Below, in pieces: positions 57,029 through 64,000 of a stretch of DNA of 64,000 bases (within the stretch, counting starts at the first letter, position 1; each line of letters starts with the position of its first letter). The stretch is from Limimaricola sp027213785. Lineage in GTDB: Bacteria > Pseudomonadota > Alphaproteobacteria > Rhodobacterales > Rhodobacteraceae. Location of the stretch: contig NZ_CP193755.1 of assembly GCF_050847355.1 (NCBI RefSeq), positions 868,001 to 932,000 on the forward strand, read 5' to 3'. The notes below the pieces were generated by a model. The model did not search any database. It saw only the letters and a program-made list of their open reading frames with translations, and had not been told where the DNA came from. The position numbers and the translations under genes are program-made.

Positions 57029-58240
57029 ATGAGCACGGGGGGCTACATCTCGGGCATCGGCCATGCCGGCCTGCTCATCTGGCTCGTCATGGGCTGGGGG
57101 TTCGACAGCGAGCCTCTGGACTTCGAGGTCGCGCCCGTCTCCGTGGTCTCCGGCGAGGAATACGCGGCGCTCGTCGCCGCCACCTCGCCGCAACCGCAGA
57201 CCGAGCTGCCGCCCGCCCCCGAGACCCCGGTGGTCGAGGAAACCCCGCCCGCGCCCGAGACACCGGTCGAGACCCCGGCCGAGGCGCCACCGCCGCCGCC
57301 CGCGCCCGAGGCACCGGCCGAGGAAACCCCGCCGCCGCCCGCGCCGGAGCCGCTGCCCGAGCCGCCGGCCGAGATGGCCGAGGAAATCGCGCCACCGCCG
57401 CCGCCGCCCGCCGCCGCGCCCGCACCGACAGAGGTACCCGAGATCGCCGAGCGCCCGGTACCGCGCCCGGCGCCGCGCGTGGCGCCCGAGGCCGTCGCGC
57501 CGCCGCCGCCGGATGCACAGGTGGCCGATGTCGTGCGCGAGGCGGCGACGCCCGAAGCCGAGAGCGCCGAGGTGGCCGAGATCGAGGAAGAGGCCACCGC
57601 GCCGGAGGAAGCCACGACCGAGATCGTGACCGAGGCCGAGGAACCTGCCTCGGCACCCGAAACCCCGCCCGCGCCGCAGGTGGCGGCTCTGGCGCCGCCC
57701 TCGGCGCCGCGCCCGCCGTCGCGCCCCGCGCGTGCCGCCCCCCAACCCGAACCGGCGCCCGAAACCCCGGCGCAGACCCAAACGGCCGCCTCCGAGAACG
57801 TCACGCCCGAGCCCGAACCGGCGCCGAGCACCGACACGAGCGACGCCGTGGCGGACGCTCTGGCGGCGGCCCTAGCCTCGACGCCGGCGCCATCGGCCCC
57901 GGCCGCCGCCGCCAATCCCGGCCCGCCGATGACCGGTGCCGAGCAGGATGCGTTCCGCGTCGCGGTGCAGCAGTGCTGGAACGTCGATGTCGGCTCCGAA
58001 GCGGCGCGGGTGACGCTGACCGTGGCCTTCGATCTCGATCCGCAGGGGCGGGTGCAGGGCGACGTGCGGCGCATTTCCGGCGCGGGCGGCAGCGACGGTG
58101 CGATCGAGGCGGCCTTCCAGGCCGCCCGACGCGCGATCCTGCGGTGCCAGCGCGACGGTTACGTGCTGCCCGCCGACAAGTACGAGCAGTGGAAGGAGGT
58201 CGAGATGACCTTTGATCCTTCCGGCATGAGAATGCGCTGA
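57029..58240 (+). CDS. tolA: TolA-like energy-transducing protein
   Basis: The protein has 403 residues and the TolA plan. A short N-terminal membrane segment (GHAGLLIWLVMGWGF) comes first. A long periplasmic arm (about 45-300) follows, made of Pro/Ala/Glu repeats such as ETPVVEETPPAPE instead of the usual Ala/Lys helix. The C-terminal TolA/TonB-type domain (DAFRVAVQQCWNV to EMTFDPSG) holds two cysteines that could pair. Position between tolR and tolB supports the call. The start at 57029 is the family-like MSTGGYISG. Confidence 0.9.
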   Translation: MSTGGYISGIGHAGLLIWLVMGWGFDSEPLDFEVAPVSVVSGEEYAALVAATSPQPQTELPPAPETPVVEETPPAPETPVETPAEAPPPPPAPEAPAEETPPPPAPEPLPEPPAEMAEEIAPPPPPPAAAPAPTEVPEIAERPVPRPAPRVAPEAVAPPPPDAQVADVVREAATPEAESAEVAEIEEEATAPEEATTEIVTEAEEPASAPETPPAPQVAALAPPSAPRPPSRPARAAPQPEPAPETPAQTQTAASENVTPEPEPAPSTDTSDAVADALAAALASTPAPSAPAAAANPGPPMTGAEQDAFRVAVQQCWNVDVGSEAARVTLTVAFDLDPQGRVQGDVRRISGAGGSDGAIEAAFQAARRAILRCQRDGYVLPADKYEQWKEVEMTFDPSGMRMR

Positions 58241-58359
58241 TGTTTCGGCCCGCTCACGAAACCGTTGAACCCGCGCGCCCGAAGGGGCGTTGCCCAAACA
58301 CACGCCGCTGCGCACAAAGGGGCGCCAGACCCCCGCGGCCTGACGGAACGAGGACCAAG

Positions 58360-59691
58360 ATGCTGACCAGAACCATCGCGCTTCTGCTGGCGCCGCTCGT
58401 CGCGGCGACCGTGCTTCCCGCCCCCGTGACCGCCCAGAGCGGCCCGTTGCAGATCACCATCTCCGAAGGCGTGATCGAGCCGCTACCCTTCGCCGTGCCG
58501 GGCTTTCAGGCCGAGACCGCTGGCGCCGAACAGATCGCCGCCGACATCACCCGCGTCGTGGCGCAGGATCTGAGCGGCACCGGGCTGTTCCGCGAGATCC
58601 CGGCCTCGTCCTTCATCTCCACGCCGGCGAGCTTCGCCAGCCCGGTGGCCTATCCCGACTGGCGCGCGATCAACGTGCAGGCGCTGATCACCGGGGCGGT
58701 CGCCGTCAATGGCGACCAACTCACCGTGAAGTTCCGCCTCTACGACGTCTTCACCGGCGCCGAGCTGGGCGAGGGGCTGCAATTCGCGGGCACCACGGGC
58801 GGCTGGCGCCGCATGGGTCACAAGGTGGCCGACGCGGTCTATTCGCGCATCACCGGCGAGAGCGGCTATTTCGATAGCCGCGTCGTCTTCGTCTCCGAGA
58901 GCGGCCCCAAGGACAACCGCGCCCGGCGCCTTGGCATCATGGATTACGATGGCGAGAACCGGCAGTTCCTGACCGACAGCAACTCGCTCGTGCTGGCGCC
59001 GCGCTTCTCGCCCAATGGCGACCGGGTTCTCTACACCAGCTACGAGAGCGGCTTCCCGCGGATCAACCTTCTGGACGTGGCCAGCGTCGGCCGCCGGCAG
59101 ATCACCACGGTCGAGGGCGAAATGGCCTTCAGCCCGCGCTTCTCCAAGGATGGCGGCGCGGTGATCTACTCGGTTTCGACGGGGGGCAACACCGACATCT
59201 ATCGCACCGAACTCGGCTCCGGCGCGCATAGCCGCCTCACCTCGGCGCCCTCGATCGAGACCTCGCCCTCGCTGTCCCCCGACGGCAGCCAGATCGTGTT
59301 CGAGAGCGACCGTTCCGGCACCCAGCAACTCTACGTCATGCCCGCCTCGGGCGGCGAGCCGCGGCGTATCTCCTTCGGCGAGGGGCGCTACGGCTCCCCG
59401 GTCTGGTCTCCGCGCGGCGATCTGATCGCCTTCACCAAGCAGAATGCGGGCCGGTTCCATATCGGCGTGATGCGCACCGACGGCTCAGAGGAGCGGCTGC
59501 TCACCTCCTCCTTCCTCGACGAGAGCCCGACCTGGGCGCCGAACGGGCGGGTGCTGATGTTCACGCGCGAGACGCAGGGCGCCTCGGGCGGGCCGCAGAT
59601 CTATTCGGTCGATATCTCGGGCCGCAATCTCAAGCAGGTGCCGACGGGCGGCTTCGCTTCCGATCCGTCCTGGGGACCGTTGCAGCAATAA
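58360..59691 (+). CDS. tolB: Tol-Pal system beta-propeller protein TolB
   Basis: TolB is a periplasmic protein that contacts Pal and TolA. A signal peptide is present (MLTRTIALLLAPLVAATVLPAPVTA). The mature N-terminus (GPLQITISEGVIEPLPFAVPG) carries the TolA-binding region, then an alpha/beta domain and a six-bladed propeller with repeated SPDG-like motifs (FSPNGDRVLYTS, LSPDGSQIVFES, WSPRGDLIAFT). The length of 443 is normal. The frame is open 40 codons upstream, but the signal peptide and AACGAGGA site fix the start. Confidence 0.96.
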   Translation: MLTRTIALLLAPLVAATVLPAPVTAQSGPLQITISEGVIEPLPFAVPGFQAETAGAEQIAADITRVVAQDLSGTGLFREIPASSFISTPASFASPVAYPDWRAINVQALITGAVAVNGDQLTVKFRLYDVFTGAELGEGLQFAGTTGGWRRMGHKVADAVYSRITGESGYFDSRVVFVSESGPKDNRARRLGIMDYDGENRQFLTDSNSLVLAPRFSPNGDRVLYTSYESGFPRINLLDVASVGRRQITTVEGEMAFSPRFSKDGGAVIYSVSTGGNTDIYRTELGSGAHSRLTSAPSIETSPSLSPDGSQIVFESDRSGTQQLYVMPASGGEPRRISFGEGRYGSPVWSPRGDLIAFTKQNAGRFHIGVMRTDGSEERLLTSSFLDESPTWAPNGRVLMFTRETQGASGGPQIYSVDISGRNLKQVPTGGFASDPSWGPLQQ

Positions 59692-59767
59692 TGACGCGGC
59701 GTTTGCACGAGGGCGACCCCGTGCTACGCATGCCGGTAATCACTCCTCGAGGGGCAGGACCAAACAC

Positions 59768-60319
59768 ATGAACAAGTATCTCACCGCTTCCATCCTCGTC
59801 GGCGCGCTGGCGCTTTCGGCCTGCACGCGGCCCGACCGCTTCGGCGGCGGCGCAGGTGCGGGCGCCGACGGCATGGGCGCGGGCGCCGGCATGGGTGCCG
59901 GTTTCGATCAGTCGGCGATCGGGCAGGGCGGCCTCGGCGCCGGCAACCCCAACAGCCCCGAGTACTTCGCCCAGAGCATCGGCGACCGGGTGCTGTTCGC
60001 GGTCGACCAGTCGACGCTGAGCTCCGAGGCCATGGCGACGCTGGATGGCCAAGCGCAATGGCTGATGACCAACACCGACTACCTCGCGGTGATCGAGGGC
60101 CATGCCGACGAGCAGGGCACGCGCGAATACAACGTGGCGCTGGGCGCGCGGCGTGCCAACGCGGCACGCGAATACCTGATCTCGCGCGGCGTGCCGGCTT
60201 CGCGCCTGCGGACGATCTCCTACGGCAAGGAGCGCCCGGTCGCGACCTGTTCCGATCCGAGCTGCTACGCGCAGAACCGTCGCGCGGTCACCGTCATCGC
60301 GGCCGGGGCGCTGAGCTGA
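59768..60319 (+). CDS. pal: Peptidoglycan-associated lipoprotein Pal
   Basis: This 183-residue outer-membrane lipoprotein has the lipobox LALSAC at the N-terminus and an unusually Gly/Ala-rich linker (GGGAGAGADGMGAGAGMGAG). The OmpA-like peptidoglycan-binding domain includes VLFAVDQSTLS, IEGHADEQGTREYN and LGARRANAAREYL. A conserved cysteine pair (TCSDPSC) lies near the end. It ties the outer membrane to the wall and is the partner of TolB. Confidence 0.95.
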   Translation: MNKYLTASILVGALALSACTRPDRFGGGAGAGADGMGAGAGMGAGFDQSAIGQGGLGAGNPNSPEYFAQSIGDRVLFAVDQSTLSSEAMATLDGQAQWLMTNTDYLAVIEGHADEQGTREYNVALGARRANAAREYLISRGVPASRLRTISYGKERPVATCSDPSCYAQNRRAVTVIAAGALS

Positions 60320-61152
60320 TGATGGCCCCCCTGCGCAGCCTCGCGCTCCTGTGCGCCCTCGCGGCTCCGGCCGCGGGGCTTGCGCAGGGGCAGGACAAGA
60401 CGCTCGCCGACATCCGTCAGGAACTGTCGGTTCTCTACGGCGACATCCAGTCGCTCAGGGGCGAGCTCAGCACCACCGGTGCCGCGCCGCAGGCGGTGGG
60501 CGGTAATTCCGCGCTCGAACGGCTCAACGCCATCGAGGCACAGCTTCAGGGGCTGACCTCGAAGACCGAGGAGCTGGAGTTCCGCATCAATCGGATCACC
60601 ACCGACGGCACCAACCGCGTCGGCGATCTCGAATTCCGGATCTGCGAACTCGACGAGAACTGCGACATCAGCCAGCTCGGCGATACGCCATCGCTTGGTG
60701 GTGTCGACAGCGCCTCGAACGTGCCCACCCCTGCGGCGCCGGCCACGACCGGTTCCGGACCCGCGCTGGCGATCGGCGAGAAGGCGGATTTCGAGCGGGC
60801 GTCGGAGGCGCTCGCCCAAGGTGACTTTCGCGGCGCCGCTGACCAGTTTGCGGCCTATCTCCAGACCTACCCGGGCGGTGCGCTGAGCGCCGAGGCGCTT
60901 TACAAACGTGGCGAGGCGCTTTCCGGGCTGGGCGACAACGCCGGCGCGGCGCGAGCCTATCTCGACAGCTTCTCGGGCGATCCCGACGGCAAGGTCGCGG
61001 CGCAGGCGCTGCTGGAACTCGGCCAGTCGCTGGCGGCGCTGGGGCAGGTGCCCGATGCCTGCGTGACGCTGGGCGAGGTCGGCACCCGTTTCCCGGGCAA
61101 CCCGGCCGCGACCGAGGCGCAGGCCGCGATGCAAAGCCTGTCCTGCCAGTGA
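60319..61152 (+). CDS. cpoB: Cell division coordinator CpoB (YbgF)
   Basis: This 277-residue periplasmic protein coordinates peptidoglycan synthesis with outer-membrane constriction. Signal peptide: MMAPLRSLALLCALAAPAAGLA. An N-terminal coiled coil follows (LADIRQELSVLYGDIQSLRGEL and ALERLNAIEAQLQGLTSKTEELEF), then a linker. Tetratricopeptide repeats come last (ASEALAQGDFRGAADQFAAYLQTYP, EALYKRGEALSGLGD). The start overlaps the pal stop; the end overlaps tilS as GTGA. Confidence 0.92.
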   Translation: MMAPLRSLALLCALAAPAAGLAQGQDKTLADIRQELSVLYGDIQSLRGELSTTGAAPQAVGGNSALERLNAIEAQLQGLTSKTEELEFRINRITTDGTNRVGDLEFRICELDENCDISQLGDTPSLGGVDSASNVPTPAAPATTGSGPALAIGEKADFERASEALAQGDFRGAADQFAAYLQTYPGGALSAEALYKRGEALSGLGDNAGAARAYLDSFSGDPDGKVAAQALLELGQSLAALGQVPDACVTLGEVGTRFPGNPAATEAQAAMQSLSCQ

Positions 61153-62387
61153 CCGCCGGGCCGGACGATCTCGTCCGCCGCGCGACCCGATGCCTCGAGA
61201 CCGGGCCCCGCAACGGGCTCGGTCTCGCCGTTTCGGGGGGCAGCGACTCCATGGCCCTGCTGCACATGGTCGGCCCCGCGGCTCGCGCGCGCGGCCTGAC
61301 CTGCCGCGTGGCGACCGTCGATCACGGCCTGCGCCCCGAAGCACGGGCCGAGGCGGAGCGCGTCGCCGCGGCTTGCGTGCGCCTCGACCTGCCGCACGAG
61401 ATCCTCGATTGGACGGGCTGGGACGGGCGCGGCAACCTGCAGGATGCGGCTCGTCGCGCGCGGCAGGCATTGCTGGGGGATTGGGCCCGGCGCCATAGCC
61501 TCGACGCGGTGGCGCTCGGCCACACGCGCGACGATCAGGCCGAAACCGTCCTGATGCGCCTCGCGCGCGGCTCCGGCGTCGACGGGTTGTCGGGCATGGC
61601 GTCAGCGCGCGCGACCGCCGGGCTGCTCTGGTTGCGCCCGTTGCTGGATCTCGGTCGCGCCGAACTGAGGGACTGGCTGGAGAGCCGGGGCATCGGCTGG
61701 GACGAAGACCCCTCCAACGCCGATATCCGGTTCCAGAGGGTACGAGCGCGCCGCGCCATGACGGCGCTCGAGCCGGTCGGAGTGACGCCGGACGGCCTCG
61801 TGGCTACCGCCGAGCGGATGGCCTTGGCCCGGATAGCGCTGGAGCATCTCGCGGATGCGCTGTCGGCCCGGGCCGTGCGGCTCGCGGCGGGGGCGGTGTC
61901 GATCGACCCGGAGGCTCTGGCACAGGCTCCGGAGGAAACGCGGCTGCGACTGGTTTCCGCCGCGCTGCGCTGGATTGCGGGTAGCGACTACCGCCCCCGG
62001 ATCGACGCGCTGCGGGCGGCCCTCGCCGGAGCGAGCGCCGGGCGGCGTACGCTGGGCGGCGTCGTGCTGGAGACTTGGCGCGGCGCGATGTGGTTGAGCC
62101 GGGAGGTCGCGGCAACGGCACCCGATGCCACGCCCGATGCCTTGTGGGACGGGCGCTGGCAGTTGTCGGGGCCCGCGCTTTCGGGGGTGCGTGTCGCGGC
62201 GCTCGGGGAGACCGGCCTGCCGCTTTGTCCACAGTGGCGCGAATTGGGGCTGCCACGCGCGGCGCTGCTGGCCAGCCCGGCGATCTGGCACGGCGACACG
62301 CTGGTGGCGGCCCCCTGCGCTGGCGAGCCCGGTGAATGGTCCGCGCGGATTGTCGCGGATTTCCCTTATCGGGTGCTTCCGCATTGA
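61149..62387 (+). CDS. tilS: tRNA(Ile)-lysidine synthetase
   Basis: TilS converts C34 of the CAU-anticodon isoleucine tRNA to lysidine, using ATP and lysine. The PP-loop VSGGSDSMALLHM is near residue 22. TVDHGLRPEA, GHTRDDQAETVLMRLARGSG and LLDLGRAELRDWLE follow. The GTG start at 61149 overlaps the cpoB stop. The 412-residue length and the cpoB-tilS-ftsH order are normal for alphaproteobacteria. Confidence 0.93.
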   Translation: MTAGPDDLVRRATRCLETGPRNGLGLAVSGGSDSMALLHMVGPAARARGLTCRVATVDHGLRPEARAEAERVAAACVRLDLPHEILDWTGWDGRGNLQDAARRARQALLGDWARRHSLDAVALGHTRDDQAETVLMRLARGSGVDGLSGMASARATAGLLWLRPLLDLGRAELRDWLESRGIGWDEDPSNADIRFQRVRARRAMTALEPVGVTPDGLVATAERMALARIALEHLADALSARAVRLAAGAVSIDPEALAQAPEETRLRLVSAALRWIAGSDYRPRIDALRAALAGASAGRRTLGGVVLETWRGAMWLSREVAATAPDATPDALWDGRWQLSGPALSGVRVAALGETGLPLCPQWRELGLPRAALLASPAIWHGDTLVAAPCAGEPGEWSARIVADFPYRVLPH

Positions 62388-62467
62388 AGATACCGCGCCA
62401 ATCTCTATCTTGATTCCGTGGCCCGCGTGCCATTAAGCGCGGCCAAACCAATTTCGGAGGAAATCCT

Positions 62468-64000
62468 TTGGGCAACGCGCGCAACATCGCCTTCTGGGTC
62501 GTGCTTTTCTTGCTGATCCTGGCGCTGTTCAACCTGTTCAGCGGCGGGCAGTCCACGCTCCAGTCGAATTCCCGCAACTATTCCGACTTCGTCGAGGCGG
62601 TGGAGACCGGCAACGTGTCGCAGGTCACGCTCGATGGCGAGGAAGTGCGCTATCGCGGTACCGACGGGCGCGACTACGTCACCATCAAGCCCGAGGATGC
62701 CGAGGTCACGCAGCTTTTGATCGAGCGTGACATCCCGGTGAACGCGCGCAGCCAGGAGCAGTCGGGCTTCACGACCTTCCTGCTGTCGCTGCTGCCCTTC
62801 CTGCTGCTGATCGGTGTCTGGATCTACTTCATGAACCGGATGCAGGGCGGTGGCCGTGGCGGTGCCATGGGCTTCGGCAAGAGCCGCGCCAAGCTGCTGA
62901 CCGAGAAGCATGGCCGCGTCACCTTCGACGACGTGGCGGGCATCGACGAGGCCAAGGACGAGCTCGAGGAGATCGTCGAATTCTTGCGCAACCCGCAGAA
63001 GTTCTCGCGCCTTGGCGGCAAGATCCCCAAGGGCGCGCTGCTGGTGGGCCCTCCGGGCACCGGTAAGACGCTTCTCGCACGCGCCATCGCAGGCGAGGCG
63101 GGCGTGCCCTTCTTCACCATCTCGGGCTCCGACTTCGTCGAGATGTTCGTGGGCGTCGGCGCCAGCCGCGTGCGCGATATGTTCGAGCAGGCCAAGAAGA
63201 ACGCGCCCTGCATCGTGTTCATCGACGAGATCGACGCCGTGGGCCGGTCGCGTGGCGTGGGCTATGGCGGTGGCAATGACGAGCGCGAGCAGACGTTGAA
63301 CCAGCTTCTGGTCGAGATGGATGGCTTCGAGGCGAACGAAGGCATCATCATCGTCGCGGCGACCAACCGTCCCGACGTGCTTGACCCCGCCCTGCTGCGT
63401 CCCGGCCGCTTCGACCGGCAGGTTCAGGTGCCGAACCCCGACATCAAGGGCCGCGAGAAGATCCTCGGCGTGCATGCCCGCAAGGTGCCGCTCGGCCCTG
63501 ATGTCGATCTGCGCATCATCGCCCGCGGCACGCCCGGCTTCTCGGGCGCCGATCTCGCCAACCTCGTCAACGAGGCGGCGCTGATGGCCGCGCGCGTCGG
63601 CCGCCGGTTCGTGACGATGATCGATTTCGAGAACGCCAAGGACAAGGTGATGATGGGGAGCGAGCGCCGCTCCATGGTCATGACCGAGGACGAGAAGAAG
63701 CTGACCGCCTACCACGAGGCCGGTCACGCCATCGTCGGCCTCAACGTCCCGCAGCACGACCCGATCCACAAGGCGACGATCATCCCGCGTGGCCGTGCCC
63801 TCGGTCTGGTGCTCAGCCTGCCCGAGCGCGACCAGCTCTCGGTCACCTACACCAAGTACAAGTCCAAGATCGCCATGGCGATGGGTGGCAAGGTCGCCGA
63901 GGAGCTGATCTTCGGCAAGGAGAACGTCACTTCGGGCGCGACCTCGGACATCCAGCAGGTGACCAAGATCGCCCGCGCGATGGTCACGCAGTTCGGCTTC
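62468..64000 (+). CDS. ftsH: ATP-dependent zinc metalloprotease FtsH (partial, 3' end missing)
   Basis: FtsH is a membrane-anchored AAA+ protease that degrades misfolded membrane proteins and regulators such as RpoH and LpxC. The 511 visible codons cover both N-terminal helices (IAFWVVLFLLILALFNLF, LLSLLPFLLLIGVWIYFM), the AAA domain (Walker A GPPGTGKTL, IVFIDEIDAVG, second region of homology NRPDVLDPALLRPGRFDRQ) and the zinc motif AYHEAGHAIVG. About 120 residues run past the window end. Start: TTG at 62468, with GGAGG seven bases upstream, gives MGNARNIAFW. No ATG fits. Confidence 0.96.
   Translation, partial: MGNARNIAFWVVLFLLILALFNLFSGGQSTLQSNSRNYSDFVEAVETGNVSQVTLDGEEVRYRGTDGRDYVTIKPEDAEVTQLLIERDIPVNARSQEQSGFTTFLLSLLPFLLLIGVWIYFMNRMQGGGRGGAMGFGKSRAKLLTEKHGRVTFDDVAGIDEAKDELEEIVEFLRNPQKFSRLGGKIPKGALLVGPPGTGKTLLARAIAGEAGVPFFTISGSDFVEMFVGVGASRVRDMFEQAKKNAPCIVFIDEIDAVGRSRGVGYGGGNDEREQTLNQLLVEMDGFEANEGIIIVAATNRPDVLDPALLRPGRFDRQVQVPNPDIKGREKILGVHARKVPLGPDVDLRIIARGTPGFSGADLANLVNEAALMAARVGRRFVTMIDFENAKDKVMMGSERRSMVMTEDEKKLTAYHEAGHAIVGLNVPQHDPIHKATIIPRGRALGLVLSLPERDQLSVTYTKYKSKIAMAMGGKVAEELIFGKENVTSGATSDIQQVTKIARAMVTQFGF

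Noticed and set aside
57029..57900. Simple-sequence or tandem repeat array in the Pro/Ala/Glu region
   Set aside because: The repeats are coding low complexity within tolA, without an exact repeat unit.

Overview
The window reads as one stretch of chromosome from a high-G+C alphaproteobacterium, most likely of the order Rhodobacterales (Paracoccaceae/Roseobacteraceae type). The grounds are the strongly G/C-biased third positions, the many 4-base ATGA/GTGA gene overlaps, frequent GTG and TTG starts, and familiar neighbourhoods: glyS, cytochrome oxidase ctaD beside a DUF2244 gene, ruvCAB-ybgC-tolQRAB-pal-cpoB-tilS-ftsH, and a spermidine/putrescine-type ABC operon. No rRNA, CRISPR array, insertion sequence or intact prophage was seen. 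Family assignments come from motifs read by eye, not from database searches.

Layout. 1-9.9 kb: end of an upstream gene, glyS, a divergent pyruvate,phosphate dikinase with a damaged ATP-binding half, a SleB-type cell wall hydrolase, the folB-folP-glmM cluster and an EamA transporter. 10-20 kb: two small unknown genes, ilvC facing a pair of Lrp/AsnC regulators, a UbiH-like monooxygenase, a HAD phosphatase, a GntR regulator overlapping tail-to-tail with a membrane glycosyltransferase, carA, a YqeY protein and a DUF3008 protein. 20-25 kb: ctaD, a type III polyketide synthase coupled to an isoprenylcysteine-methyltransferase-like enzyme, lipB and tRNA-Leu(GAG). 25.7-30.6 kb: a polyamine-type ABC operon whose first permease carries a very large periplasmic insertion. 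30.6-37.2 kb: twin 22-base palindromes, an AEC carrier, and a minus-strand run of MBL hydrolase, TatD, holB, tmk, D,D-carboxypeptidase and a SPOR lipoprotein. 37.4-39.3 kb: tRNA-Ser(UGA) followed by a gene-poor stretch of lower G+C with two small unknown genes, then a plasmid-type DUF1612-like gene.

The most unusual block is 40.6-44.4 kb: five overlapping genes forming a stressosome-like partner-switching module. It has an RsbR-like and an RsbS-like STAS protein, an RsbT-like kinase, an RsbT-like ATPase fused to an RsbX/SpoIIE-type phosphatase, and an RsbT-like ATPase fused to a HisKA_2-type histidine kinase. Three successive genes therefore carry the same ATPase domain with different outputs. 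Downstream are a bidirectional terminator, a DUF1127 gene, a LacI regulator divergent from a GH13 alpha-glucosidase, and a KaiC-like double ATPase overlapping a hybrid histidine kinase.

51.4-64 kb is conserved housekeeping: the Holliday junction genes ruvCAB, an unknown gene, ybgC, a short-chain dehydrogenase, the complete Tol-Pal envelope system with cpoB, tilS, and the first 511 codons of ftsH, which runs off the window end.
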